64,000 bases of DNA from [Clostridium] clostridioforme AGR2157. Its GTDB lineage: Bacteria > Bacillota > Clostridia > Lachnospirales > Lachnospiraceae. The position numbers and the translations under genes are program-made. Below are positions 6,509 to 13,951 of this stretch, in pieces (the stretch's first letter is position 1; the number at the start of each line of letters is the position of its first letter). Under the pieces are notes generated by a model. It worked only from the letters and a program-made list of their open reading frames with translations, was not told the origin of the DNA and ran no database searches. The stretch is taken from positions 1-64,000 of the forward strand of contig NZ_AUJR01000028.1 of assembly GCF_000424325.1 (NCBI RefSeq), written 5' to 3'.

Positions 6509-8635
6509 ATGAAAGACAGGATTTTTGGTGTTCTTCAGAGGGTGGGACGCAGCTTCATGCTTCCCATTGCAGTGCTGCCGGTGGCGGGACTGCTGTTAGG
6601 TATCGGCAGTTCCTTTACCAATGCCACCACCATCCAGACATATGGGCTGGAGCGGATTCTGGGCGACGGAACCATGTTAAATGCCCTTCTGGTCATCATG
6701 GCCAAGGCGGGAAATGTCATATTTGACAATCTTCCCATTATATTTGCAGTGGGAGTTGCCATCGGCATGGCCAAGGCTGAGAAAGAGGTGGCAGCCCTTT
6801 CCGCCATGATTGCATTTTTTGTCATGCATGTATCCATCAACGCGGTGCTGACCATCACGGGAAAGATTCTTCCGGACGGCACCATTGCCCCTGGCGTCCT
6901 GGACGGCACTATTGCTTCTGTGTGCGGCATCCAGACCTTGCAGATGGGCGTGTTCGGGGGCATCATCGTGGGCCTGGGAGTGGCGGCGCTCCACAACCGT
7001 TACCACAAGATTGCGCTGCCCAATGCCATCTCATTTTTCGGCGGCTCCCGTTTTGTGCCCATCATATCCACGGTGGTCTATGTAGGGGTGGGCATGGTGA
7101 TGTACTTCATATGGCCGGTTGTGCAGAATGCCATATTTGCCCTGGGCGGTCTGGTGACAGGGACAGGATATGCCGGCACATTGATTTTCGGTATTATAAA
7201 GAGGGCGTTGATTCCCTTTGGACTTCACCATGTATTTTATATGCCATTCTGGCAGACCGCTGTGGGCGGCACCATGATGGTGGACGGAAATCTGATTCAG
7301 GGCGGCCAGAACATCTTCTTCGCACAGCTGGCTTCGCCGGATGTGATCCATTTCAGCGCGGATGCCACCAGGTATTTCTCCGGTGAGTTTATCTTCATGA
7401 TATTCGGCCTTCCCGGCGCAGCCCTGGCCATGTACCGTTTGGCAAAACCGGAAAAGAGAAAGGCCGCGGGAGGACTTCTCCTGTCAGCAGCCCTGGCCAG
7501 TATGCTGACCGGTATTACAGAGCCCATTGAGTTTTCTTTCCTGTTTGTGGCGCCCATGCTCTTTGCCGTACAGGTGATTCTGGCAGGCAGCGCCTATATG
7601 ATTGCCCATATACTGAATATCGCGGTGGGACTTACCTTCTCAGGCGGTTTCCTGGATTTGCTTATATTTGGCATCCTTCAGGGAAATGCGAAAACCAGCT
7701 GGATGAGAATTATTCCGGTAGGAATCATATATTTCCTGTTGTACTACTTTATTTTCAGCTTCCTGATTAAGAGGTTTGACTTAAAGACTCCGGGCAGGGA
7801 GGATGAGGACGAGGAGACAAAGCTTTACACAAAGGCAGATGTGAACGCCAGGAAATCAGCAGGCGCGGCAGGTCCGGCAGGCGCGGGAAATGGAGGCAAT
7901 GGGGATAAAGATGCCCTCAGCATGGATATTGCCAGGGGGCTGGGAGGAAAGAGAAATATTACCTCCGTGGACTGCTGCGCCACCCGTCTCAGATGTTCAG
8001 TGGAGAATCCGGCTTTGGTGGATGAGAGACTGTTAAAGGCCACCGGGGCAGTGGGCGTCATTAAAAAGGGACAGGGAATCCAGGTGATTTATGGACCTAA
8101 CGTGACTGTGATAAAGTCAAATCTGGAGCAGTATCTTGCAGAAGCACCGGATGAGGCTTTGGAGGAGGATGCTGAATCCGGCCAGGAAAAGCACATCATC
8201 TGCTCGCCCTTTAACGGCAAAGCGGCTTCCATCACGGAGGCGCCGGACGAGGCATTTTCCAGCAAGGCCATGGGCGACGGCTACATGGTCATACCGGCAG
8301 ACGGACAGGTGCTGGCGCCGGAGGATGGCGAGGTGCTGTTTGTATTTCCCTCTAAGCATGCCATTGGTCTGAAAACCGGGGACGGTATGGAGTATCTGCT
8401 GCATATCGGTGTGGATACGGTGAAGCTGGACGGAAAGGGGTTTGAGACCTTTGTGACGGATGGGCAGAAGGTAAAGAAAGGCCAGAAGCTGATGGAATTC
8501 GACCTGGAATATATCAAGGCCAACGCTGCGTCCGAGGCTTGTATGGCTGTATTCACCGGTCTCACGGAAGGCCGTGAGATTCATATGGTTAAGACCGGGG
8601 AGGTACGGGCGCTGGATGAAATCGGATGGTACTAA
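6509..8635 (+). CDS. ptsG: PTS glucose-family EIICBA transporter
   Basis: A 708-residue membrane permease that imports and phosphorylates a hexose, most likely glucose. EIIC (about 1-430) is multi-spanning and has the ITEPIEFSF motif. EIIB (about 465-545) has the phospho-cysteine in DCCATRLR, by alignment C490. EIIA (about 570-708) has the phospho-histidine in LLHIGVDT, H632. Domain order C-B-A is that of Firmicute PtsG. ATG 6509 follows AGGAGAG; the frame extends upstream to a TTG inside the leader terminator, which is not a plausible start. N-acetylglucosamine specificity cannot be ruled out, but the GlcT-type leader argues for glucose. Confidence 0.92.
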   Translation: MKDRIFGVLQRVGRSFMLPIAVLPVAGLLLGIGSSFTNATTIQTYGLERILGDGTMLNALLVIMAKAGNVIFDNLPIIFAVGVAIGMAKAEKEVAALSAMIAFFVMHVSINAVLTITGKILPDGTIAPGVLDGTIASVCGIQTLQMGVFGGIIVGLGVAALHNRYHKIALPNAISFFGGSRFVPIISTVVYVGVGMVMYFIWPVVQNAIFALGGLVTGTGYAGTLIFGIIKRALIPFGLHHVFYMPFWQTAVGGTMMVDGNLIQGGQNIFFAQLASPDVIHFSADATRYFSGEFIFMIFGLPGAALAMYRLAKPEKRKAAGGLLLSAALASMLTGITEPIEFSFLFVAPMLFAVQVILAGSAYMIAHILNIAVGLTFSGGFLDLLIFGILQGNAKTSWMRIIPVGIIYFLLYYFIFSFLIKRFDLKTPGREDEDEETKLYTKADVNARKSAGAAGPAGAGNGGNGDKDALSMDIARGLGGKRNITSVDCCATRLRCSVENPALVDERLLKATGAVGVIKKGQGIQVIYGPNVTVIKSNLEQYLAEAPDEALEEDAESGQEKHIICSPFNGKAASITEAPDEAFSSKAMGDGYMVIPADGQVLAPEDGEVLFVFPSKHAIGLKTGDGMEYLLHIGVDTVKLDGKGFETFVTDGQKVKKGQKLMEFDLEYIKANAASEACMAVFTGLTEGREIHMVKTGEVRALDEIGWY

Positions 8636-8636
8636 A

Positions 8637-8671
8637 GGATTGAATACGGATAAGGGATTCATATTCAGTCC
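8637..8671 (+). terminator. Possible terminator after ptsG
   Basis: GGATTGAATA (8637-8646) pairs with TATTCAGTCC (8662-8671), 10 bp with one G-U pair, starting 2 bp after the ptsG stop. There is no real T-run, so it may only stabilise the mRNA end. Confidence 0.4.
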
Positions 8672-8766
8672 TTCCGTCCGCGCCTTTAAGGGGAGTATTA
8701 AAATAGATATGGTATGCCAGAGCGGAAAAATCTCATTCAAATGTAGATGTTTTTTGGGATATTAGG

Positions 8767-8772
8767 TATAAT
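8767..8772 (+). promoter_or_regulatory. Possible -10 box for glcT
   Basis: TATAAT at 8767-8772 lies 70 bp ahead of the antiterminator gene. No good -35 box stands 17 bp upstream, so the promoter is uncertain. Confidence 0.3.
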
Positions 8773-8842
8773 GTCCGTATAGGAAACGGCAGCGGCGCGG
8801 CGCGCGGCAAAGTCCGGCAGCACTGTGGACGGGGAGGGGTTT

Positions 8843-9664
8843 ATGTACCGCATCATCAAAGTATTAAACAACAATGGAATACTGGTTTTAGATGGAGATA
8901 CCGGCAGGGAACTGATTCTGCTGGGAAACGGAATAGGCTTCGGTCACCGGACCGGGGAGCGGTTGGAGCAGGTGAAAGAGGCAAAGCGGTATGAGCTTGT
9001 GACCGGAAAGTCCACGGCGCTGCAGCAGGTGAACAGCATTGACCCGGTCTTTATCGAGGCAGCGGGAAATATAATTGAGTCGGCCAGGAAAACGCTGGGG
9101 GATATCAGTTCAGACATACTGATACCCATGGCGGACCATATTGCCCTGGCCGCAGGCAGGGCCAGTGAAGGAAGGGAGCTTCCAAATCCCTTTAACCAGG
9201 ATATAAAGGCCCTGTTTGACCGGGAATACCAGGCTGCCATGGAAGGCAGGGAAATCATACGTGAAATGACAGGCATTGTCATATCCGAAGATGAGGTGGG
9301 ATACATTACCCTTCACATTCACGCCGGGTCATCCGAGGAGAATGTGGCCCATTCCATGGATATGGCCAGGCTGGTACAGGACAGTATCCGCAGCATAGAA
9401 GAGAAGATGGGCATTAAGCTGGCAGCGGACTCTCTGGGGTATAACCGTCTGGTGAGCCATCTGCGGTATATGATTGCCCGCATCCGAAAGGGAGAGCCTG
9501 TGAGTCTGGACATGGAGGCATATGCAAGGGAGACTTTTCCGGTGCCATACCAGGCGGCAGTGGATGTGTGCGGGGACATGGAAAAGCGGCTGGGGATGTC
9601 TGTGGCCTCTCAGGAGGCAGGCTTTCTCGCCATCCATATCCAGAGGGTTATCCAGGGAGAATAG
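8843..9664 (+). CDS. glcT: PRD-containing transcription antiterminator (BglG/GlcT family)
   Basis: A 273-residue RNA-binding antiterminator. Residues about 1-55 form the co-antiterminator domain (YRIIKVLNNNGILVL, GKGIGFG-like GNGIGFGHRTG). PRD1 (about 65-165) has conserved histidines in ADHIALA and LHIHAG; PRD2 (about 170-273) has LVSHLRY and AIHIQRV. PTS phosphorylation of these histidines sets activity. ATG 8843 follows GGGGAGGGG; a GTG at 8825 is in frame but less well placed. Its neighbour ptsG carries the matching RAT and terminator, so it very likely controls that gene. Confidence 0.9.
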   Translation: MYRIIKVLNNNGILVLDGDTGRELILLGNGIGFGHRTGERLEQVKEAKRYELVTGKSTALQQVNSIDPVFIEAAGNIIESARKTLGDISSDILIPMADHIALAAGRASEGRELPNPFNQDIKALFDREYQAAMEGREIIREMTGIVISEDEVGYITLHIHAGSSEENVAHSMDMARLVQDSIRSIEEKMGIKLAADSLGYNRLVSHLRYMIARIRKGEPVSLDMEAYARETFPVPYQAAVDVCGDMEKRLGMSVASQEAGFLAIHIQRVIQGE

Positions 9665-9668
9665 GAAA

Positions 9669-9705
9669 GACCGGGGCCTACCTCAGAAGAGGCAGGTTCC
9701 CGGTC
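9669..9705 (+). terminator. Terminator after glcT
   Basis: GACCGGG...CCT.CCT pairs with AGG.AGG...CCCGGTC in a long interrupted stem starting 5 bp past the stop, followed by AGTTTATTT. Confidence 0.7.
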
Positions 9706-9745
9706 AGTTTATTTACCAGCCTTTTGCCGCCCTCCCAGGCGCAAA

Positions 9746-9792
9746 AAAAGATGAATAGCTTCACATGGCGTCATGCGTTCTATTCATCTTTT
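9746..9792 (-). terminator. Terminator overlapping the end of the small HTH gene
   Basis: AAAAGATGAATAG (9746-9758) and CTATTCATCTTTT (9780-9792) form a 13-bp stem. On the minus strand it ends in a T-run. The right arm contains the stop codon of the HTH gene. Confidence 0.75.
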
Positions 9793-10001
9793 GCCGTCTC
9801 TTTTACTATTTTCAATATATCATTGGGCGTACAGTTCAGACAATCGCACATTTTGGCAAGAATGGTAAGGTCAACGCGGGATACCTTGTTCTTGCAGTAA
9901 TTATTGAACTGAGTCCGCTGCAAACCGCATTTTTCACAGACAAAGTTTTTACTTTTCTCTTTTTCCTTCAGCAGACGCTCCAAATCAATCTCAATATGCA
10001 T
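9780..10001 (-). CDS. Small XRE-type HTH regulator
   Basis: A 73-residue Cro/C1-type helix-turn-helix protein (LERLLKEKEKSKNFVCEKCGLQ, then VDLTILAKMCDCLNCTPNDIL). It is almost only a DNA-binding domain. It has five cysteines, more than usual for such repressors, so redox or metal sensing is possible. The start at 10001 is chosen because AAAGGCGGGG lies just upstream on the minus strand; a frame start at 10022 is upstream of that site. It is divergent from the next gene, and the promoter of that gene lies only 40-70 bp away, so it may regulate it. Confidence 0.75.
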   Translation of the reverse strand: MHIEIDLERLLKEKEKSKNFVCEKCGLQRTQFNNYCKNKVSRVDLTILAKMCDCLNCTPNDILKIVKETAKDE

Positions 10002-10041
10002 ACCATCCCCGCCTTTCCACATAAGTATATTCCAGGATGTA

Positions 10042-10070
10042 TTGAAATATAAGCTGTATTAGTGTACAAT
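10042..10070 (+). promoter_or_regulatory. Promoter of the unknown exported protein gene
   Basis: TTGAAA (10042-10047) and TACAAT (10065-10070), 17 bp apart. A second TATAAT at 10074-10079 lacks a -35 box. Confidence 0.6.
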
Positions 10071-10104
10071 ATGTATAATAATACAGGTGAGGGATGTAGC
10101 GGGA

Positions 10105-10527
10105 ATGAGAAAAAGACTAATGCAGGCATCGCTGGTTCTGATGGCCCTTTGCATATATCTGCAGTGGGGAAGGGGCGTGTCGGTGAGGAATACCATATCT
10201 TCCTCCTGGGATGGAAAGAGGACAGAACACATGACTATTGTAGCGAATAAGCTGTACATTGGGGATAAGGAGGCATTTGCCCGGAAGATGATTGAAACAT
10301 GTATCAACAATGAATTCCGTGATGTGCGGTTCAGCTATGACATGGGATATCCGGCGGAAATAACCATGGACATTTATACCAATGAGACGGCCAGGCAGTT
10401 GGGAGTCAGGTGCTGTGAGGTGCGGTATGCCCAGCCGGAAGAGGACCGGTACCGGTATAATGTGAAGGATGACCGGGAACGGTTTGTGATGACGGTGAAA
10501 TGGCTCCCTGCGGCATCTGGAGTTTGA
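10105..10527 (+). CDS. Unknown small exported or membrane-anchored protein
   Basis: A 140-residue protein with a basic N-terminus and one hydrophobic segment (MRKRLMQASLVLMALCIYL), followed by a soluble region rich in charged residues (FARKMIETCINNEFRD, AEITMDIYTNETA). I do not recognise the family. ATG 10105 was chosen; a GTG at 10087 is also in frame and lies inside the AGGTGAGGG ribosome-site-like stretch. The last eight or so residues are read out of frame from the Rpn-like remnant that begins near 10499, so the natural C-terminus may have been altered by that junction. Confidence 0.6.
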   Translation: MRKRLMQASLVLMALCIYLQWGRGVSVRNTISSSWDGKRTEHMTIVANKLYIGDKEAFARKMIETCINNEFRDVRFSYDMGYPAEITMDIYTNETARQLGVRCCEVRYAQPEEDRYRYNVKDDRERFVMTVKWLPAASGV

Positions 10528-10807
10528 AAGTGACAGCATTACTTCCAGTAATCCGTATCAAGGACCGGAACGCGGATAAAATTTTCAGGAAAGCGGAAAA
10601 GAAACTGAAAAGGGAGAAATGACCAAGCTCATATCCCAGGTCATGAAGAAAATGAAAAAAGGACTTTCCCCGGAAGAGACAGCAGAGTTGCTGGAAGAAA
10701 GCCCGGATTGCGTCAGCCGGATTTACGCCGCAGTGCAGGCCAATCCCGGACTGGATGGAAATGGGATTTTTGAATTCATGAAAAGAAAGGATAGGGAGAA
10801 TGACTAA
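10499..10807 (+). pseudogene. Rpn-like nuclease remnant, middle and C-terminal pieces
   Basis: Three short stretches in different frames match parts of the Rpn/PD-(D/E)XK recombination-promoting nuclease family as I remember it: NGSLRHLEFESDS (from 10499), then IRIKDRNADKIFRKAEKKLKR (frame changed, about 10553-10615), then the 62-residue open frame from ATG 10619 with KLISQVMKKMKKGLSPEETA. Order along the strand is correct for the family, but most of the catalytic middle is missing. The N-terminal piece lies just downstream on the opposite strand. Confidence 0.5.
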
Positions 10808-11109
10808 TATCCTCCAATAAACATTACCGTAAATAGAGCCCGGGTATTTTCAATCTCCCATAATATCTTAAAATCTTCTTCCATCCTGCGAAGTTCAAGG
10901 TGAACCTGTTCTGTGGGAACAATGCCGGTAATCCGTCCCTTGACACCCAGGTATGGAAGAAGGTCCTGCCCGAAAAACATGGCAGCTGTCTTCAGGACTT
11001 TATCTGGTATTTCTAATATAGCATCTGTGACTGGGAGACGCAAGCCCAAAAACATTTTCACAAAACCTGCTAAAAATATTTTCACAAAACCACAGAAAAT
11101 CTGCACCAT
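10804..11109 (-). pseudogene. Rpn-like nuclease remnant, N-terminal piece on the opposite strand
   Basis: The minus-strand frame contains LPVTDAILEIPDKVLKTAAMF, FGQDLLPYLGVKG and HLELRRMEEDFKIL, the usual opening of Lachnospiraceae Rpn-like proteins. Homology seems to end near 10868, where the family would continue with the LEFESDS segment that is instead found on the plus strand at 10511. Inverting about 10500-10865 would put the pieces in one order on one strand. The first 25 residues (FCGFVKIFLAGFVKMFLG) look like low-complexity read-through. Confidence 0.5.
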
Positions 11110-11156
11110 TAAAGAATTCTGTGCTACAATCAGACTGTAAAAAAGAGGAAGAGGGC

Positions 11157-12077
11157 ATGACGGTGATTGAATTCTTAAAAGAGGAAAAAATAAACAGCAG
11201 CTTAATCGAAGGAATCATGGATTTCAGGGCTTCCCATCCGGTCAGGGAGGAGGAACGGGGCAGGATACCTGTGCCCCGGTACCTGTATTATGGAAAGGAA
11301 GTATGGGAGCAGGCCATTGCAGCCCTTTTGTGCGGTCAGAATCTGCTTCTCGCAGGACCAAAGGCAACGGGAAAGAATATACTGGCCCAGAATCTGGCGG
11401 CAGCTTTTGGCAGGCCGGTTTGGGACATCTCCCTTCACGTCAACATGGATGCGTCCGGCCTTATAGGAACAGATACATTTCAAAACGGAGCCGTTGTGTT
11501 CCGGCCGGGGCCGGTGTACCGCTGCGGAATCAGCGGGGGCTTTGGAGTCCTGGATGAAATCAACATGGCCAGAAACGAGGCCCTGGCCGTGCTCCATGGA
11601 ATTCTGGATTTCAGGCGGACCATAGATGTGCCGGGCTACGATGTGGTGCATATGGACGGGGGAACCCGGTTCATTGCCACCATGAACTATGGGTATGCGG
11701 GCACCAGAGAGCTGAACGAGGCCCTGACTTCCAGATTTGCCTGCCTGCAGATGCCGGCCATATCCGGGGAAAATCTGGAGAAGCTTATGAGCCGGGAGTA
11801 TCCTGGTCTTAATAGGACTTATGCCAGGCAGTTTGTCCAGCTGTTTCTGGATATAGAGAGAAAATGCCAAAGCGCCCAGCTCTCCACCCGCCCCCTGGAC
11901 CTTAGGGGACTGCTGGATGCTGTCCGGCTTATGGAGAAAGGGCTGGATGCGGGAGCTGCCCTGGATATGGGACTTACCAACAAATCCTTTGACCCGTATG
12001 AACAGACCCTGGTGCGGGATTTAATCAGGGCAAGGATTCCCAAAAAACTGGAAAGGGAGAAACTGTTTGCAGACTGA
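11157..12077 (+). CDS. MoxR-family AAA+ ATPase
   Basis: A 306-residue AAA+ protein of the MoxR/CbbQ/NorQ group, chaperones that work with a VWA-domain partner to activate or insert cofactors in a target enzyme. Walker A reads GPKATGKN (the last position is N rather than T/S), Walker B is GVLDEINMA, and sensor 1 is FIATMNYG, followed by LTSRF. ATG 11157 follows GAAGAGGG; an upstream frame start at 11121 lacks a site. It overlaps the VWA gene by 11 bp if that gene starts at TTG 12067. The client enzyme is not evident in the neighbourhood. Confidence 0.85.
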   Translation: MTVIEFLKEEKINSSLIEGIMDFRASHPVREEERGRIPVPRYLYYGKEVWEQAIAALLCGQNLLLAGPKATGKNILAQNLAAAFGRPVWDISLHVNMDASGLIGTDTFQNGAVVFRPGPVYRCGISGGFGVLDEINMARNEALAVLHGILDFRRTIDVPGYDVVHMDGGTRFIATMNYGYAGTRELNEALTSRFACLQMPAISGENLEKLMSREYPGLNRTYARQFVQLFLDIERKCQSAQLSTRPLDLRGLLDAVRLMEKGLDAGAALDMGLTNKSFDPYEQTLVRDLIRARIPKKLEREKLFAD

Positions 12078-13851
12078 TATGGAGATACGGGAATATGACG
12101 GAGAGGAGCGCCGGGCCCTCAACATGATATGGACTGCGGCGGAGGACCATTCCTTCCAGCCGGAATTCATGGCCTTTGACCGGTACAAAAGGGCAGACCT
12201 TTATCTCAACAGCATTATCGGTTATGTCCACAGATGGTATGACGGCGGGAAATTGTCAGAGATGTTCGGGGCCTTTCAGGGCACGGCGCTTCAGGATATC
12301 TATGATACCATATTCTGGCTTGGCCTGGAATGCGGCGCTTATGAGAAGGAACGGGAAGGCCGTCCTGTGCTGGAGGAGCTGCGCAGGGAATACTGGGCTC
12401 AGGTATTGGAGGAATCCAAATGGTCAGCTCAGGAAAAGCTGGTCCAGTCCCTTCAGACGGGCTGGGGCAGGCTGGTGCTGGGAGAGAAGCCCGGGGTTAC
12501 GCCGTGGGAGCGGGGGATTTTGTCCGGCCTGTCCTTTGACGGGTCTGCTGACACCGATGAAATCATGGAGCGCGTTTCCGGCATATTGTGGGAATATTTC
12601 CGGTTTGACTGCCGTTCAGAACAAAAGAGAAAAGAAAACAGAAAACGGATTAAAGGGATGATTAAGCCCTTCCGCTTTGTCCGGCCTGCCCACGGCGTGA
12701 TTGTCAGGAACACACTGAATGAGCATGGTCAGGAGTCCCCTGAATCCGGTGATGACCAATGTGAAAAATCCGGAAAGGCCCATAAAAAGCCTTCTGATGC
12801 CGCCAAAGGCTTTTGCTTCTGGATGGAGGCATCCTCGAAACGGCGTGAGGAGGCGGTCCGTTCCTATATTGACGCCTGCTATGGTGTTTCCATGTACGGA
12901 GAGCGGCAAAATCAGGCTATCCGTCATATGCTCTGCACGGGATGCCACAGCACGTGCGGCCTCCATTTTACCAGGGGAGAGAAATTCCTGCAGGTCCCGG
13001 ACCGCGGGGAATCGGCCAGACAGCTGTGGGAGGCGGCGCAGCAGAGAAAAAGGAACAGGGAACAGTTTGAAAAGAACAGGTCAGAATATGAGAACAGCAT
13101 ACGGCGCCTGATGGAACAGATTCGCAATACCCTTCTTGTGGATTTGCAGCCTGTACCGGAGATAAGCCGACAGGGTAAACTGATGGGGGAGGCAGTCTGG
13201 CGGGCCGTGTATCTGGAGGATGACCGTGTTTTTTTGAAAGTTTCAGAGGAAGAACGGCAGAATGTTTCCGTGGATTTGATGCTGGACGCGTCTGCGTCGC
13301 GTATAGGACATGAAGCCGTTATAGCAGCACAGGGATATGTCATTGCCGAGAGCCTGACCCGCTGCGGGATACCGGTCCAGGTGTATTCTTTTTCCACCAT
13401 CCAGAACTACACAGTGTTTCGTATATTCCGCGGTTATGAGGAAAAGGAGAAGAACAAAGGAATCCTTGACTATGTGGCAGCCGGATGGAACCGGGATGGT
13501 CTGGCCCTCAGGGCAGCGGGCCATCTGGCGGGACAGTCTCCCTGTGAGAAACGCCTGCTCATTGTGCTGACAGACGCCAGCCCCAATGACGAACAGCGGA
13601 TGGCGCCTGTTTCAGGGGCGGTGCGGGGAAAGGAATATTCGGGGGATGCAGGCATTGAGGATACGGCGATGGAGGTGCGGCAGCTTAAAAAGCAGGGAAT
13701 CAAGGTGATGGCTGTATTTTACGGCCTGGACAGCGACCTGGAAGGCGCCCGGAAGATATACGGAAGCAGCTTTGTCAGAATCAGGGAGATGGGGCAGCTT
13801 GCGGATACGGTTGGGAAGCTGCTGACCAGCCAGTTACGGTCCGGCCGATAG
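12067..13851 (+). CDS. NorD/CbbO-like VWA-domain protein, MoxR partner
   Basis: A 594-residue protein with a C-terminal von Willebrand A domain (about 395-590). The metal-site motif is present as DLMLDASASRI, and LLIVLTDASPND supplies the later aspartate. The N-terminal half is helical and charged, and a variable linker (about 200-240) is poorly conserved in look. It is typical of the partner of MoxR ATPases such as NorQ-NorD or CbbQ-CbbO. TTG 12067 is favoured by GGGAG 7 bp upstream; ATG 12079, directly after the moxR stop, is the alternative but lies 19 bp from that site. Confidence 0.82.
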   Translation: MQTDMEIREYDGEERRALNMIWTAAEDHSFQPEFMAFDRYKRADLYLNSIIGYVHRWYDGGKLSEMFGAFQGTALQDIYDTIFWLGLECGAYEKEREGRPVLEELRREYWAQVLEESKWSAQEKLVQSLQTGWGRLVLGEKPGVTPWERGILSGLSFDGSADTDEIMERVSGILWEYFRFDCRSEQKRKENRKRIKGMIKPFRFVRPAHGVIVRNTLNEHGQESPESGDDQCEKSGKAHKKPSDAAKGFCFWMEASSKRREEAVRSYIDACYGVSMYGERQNQAIRHMLCTGCHSTCGLHFTRGEKFLQVPDRGESARQLWEAAQQRKRNREQFEKNRSEYENSIRRLMEQIRNTLLVDLQPVPEISRQGKLMGEAVWRAVYLEDDRVFLKVSEEERQNVSVDLMLDASASRIGHEAVIAAQGYVIAESLTRCGIPVQVYSFSTIQNYTVFRIFRGYEEKEKNKGILDYVAAGWNRDGLALRAAGHLAGQSPCEKRLLIVLTDASPNDEQRMAPVSGAVRGKEYSGDAGIEDTAMEVRQLKKQGIKVMAVFYGLDSDLEGARKIYGSSFVRIREMGQLADTVGKLLTSQLRSGR

Positions 13852-13951
13852 CAGAAGATTAAGAAGGCGGGGATATCCCGGAGCCTGTCAATCGTTCCTG
13901 CCAGTGAACGGCAGGAGCTTCCGGTTTAAAATTGAGATAAGGAGTATATCA

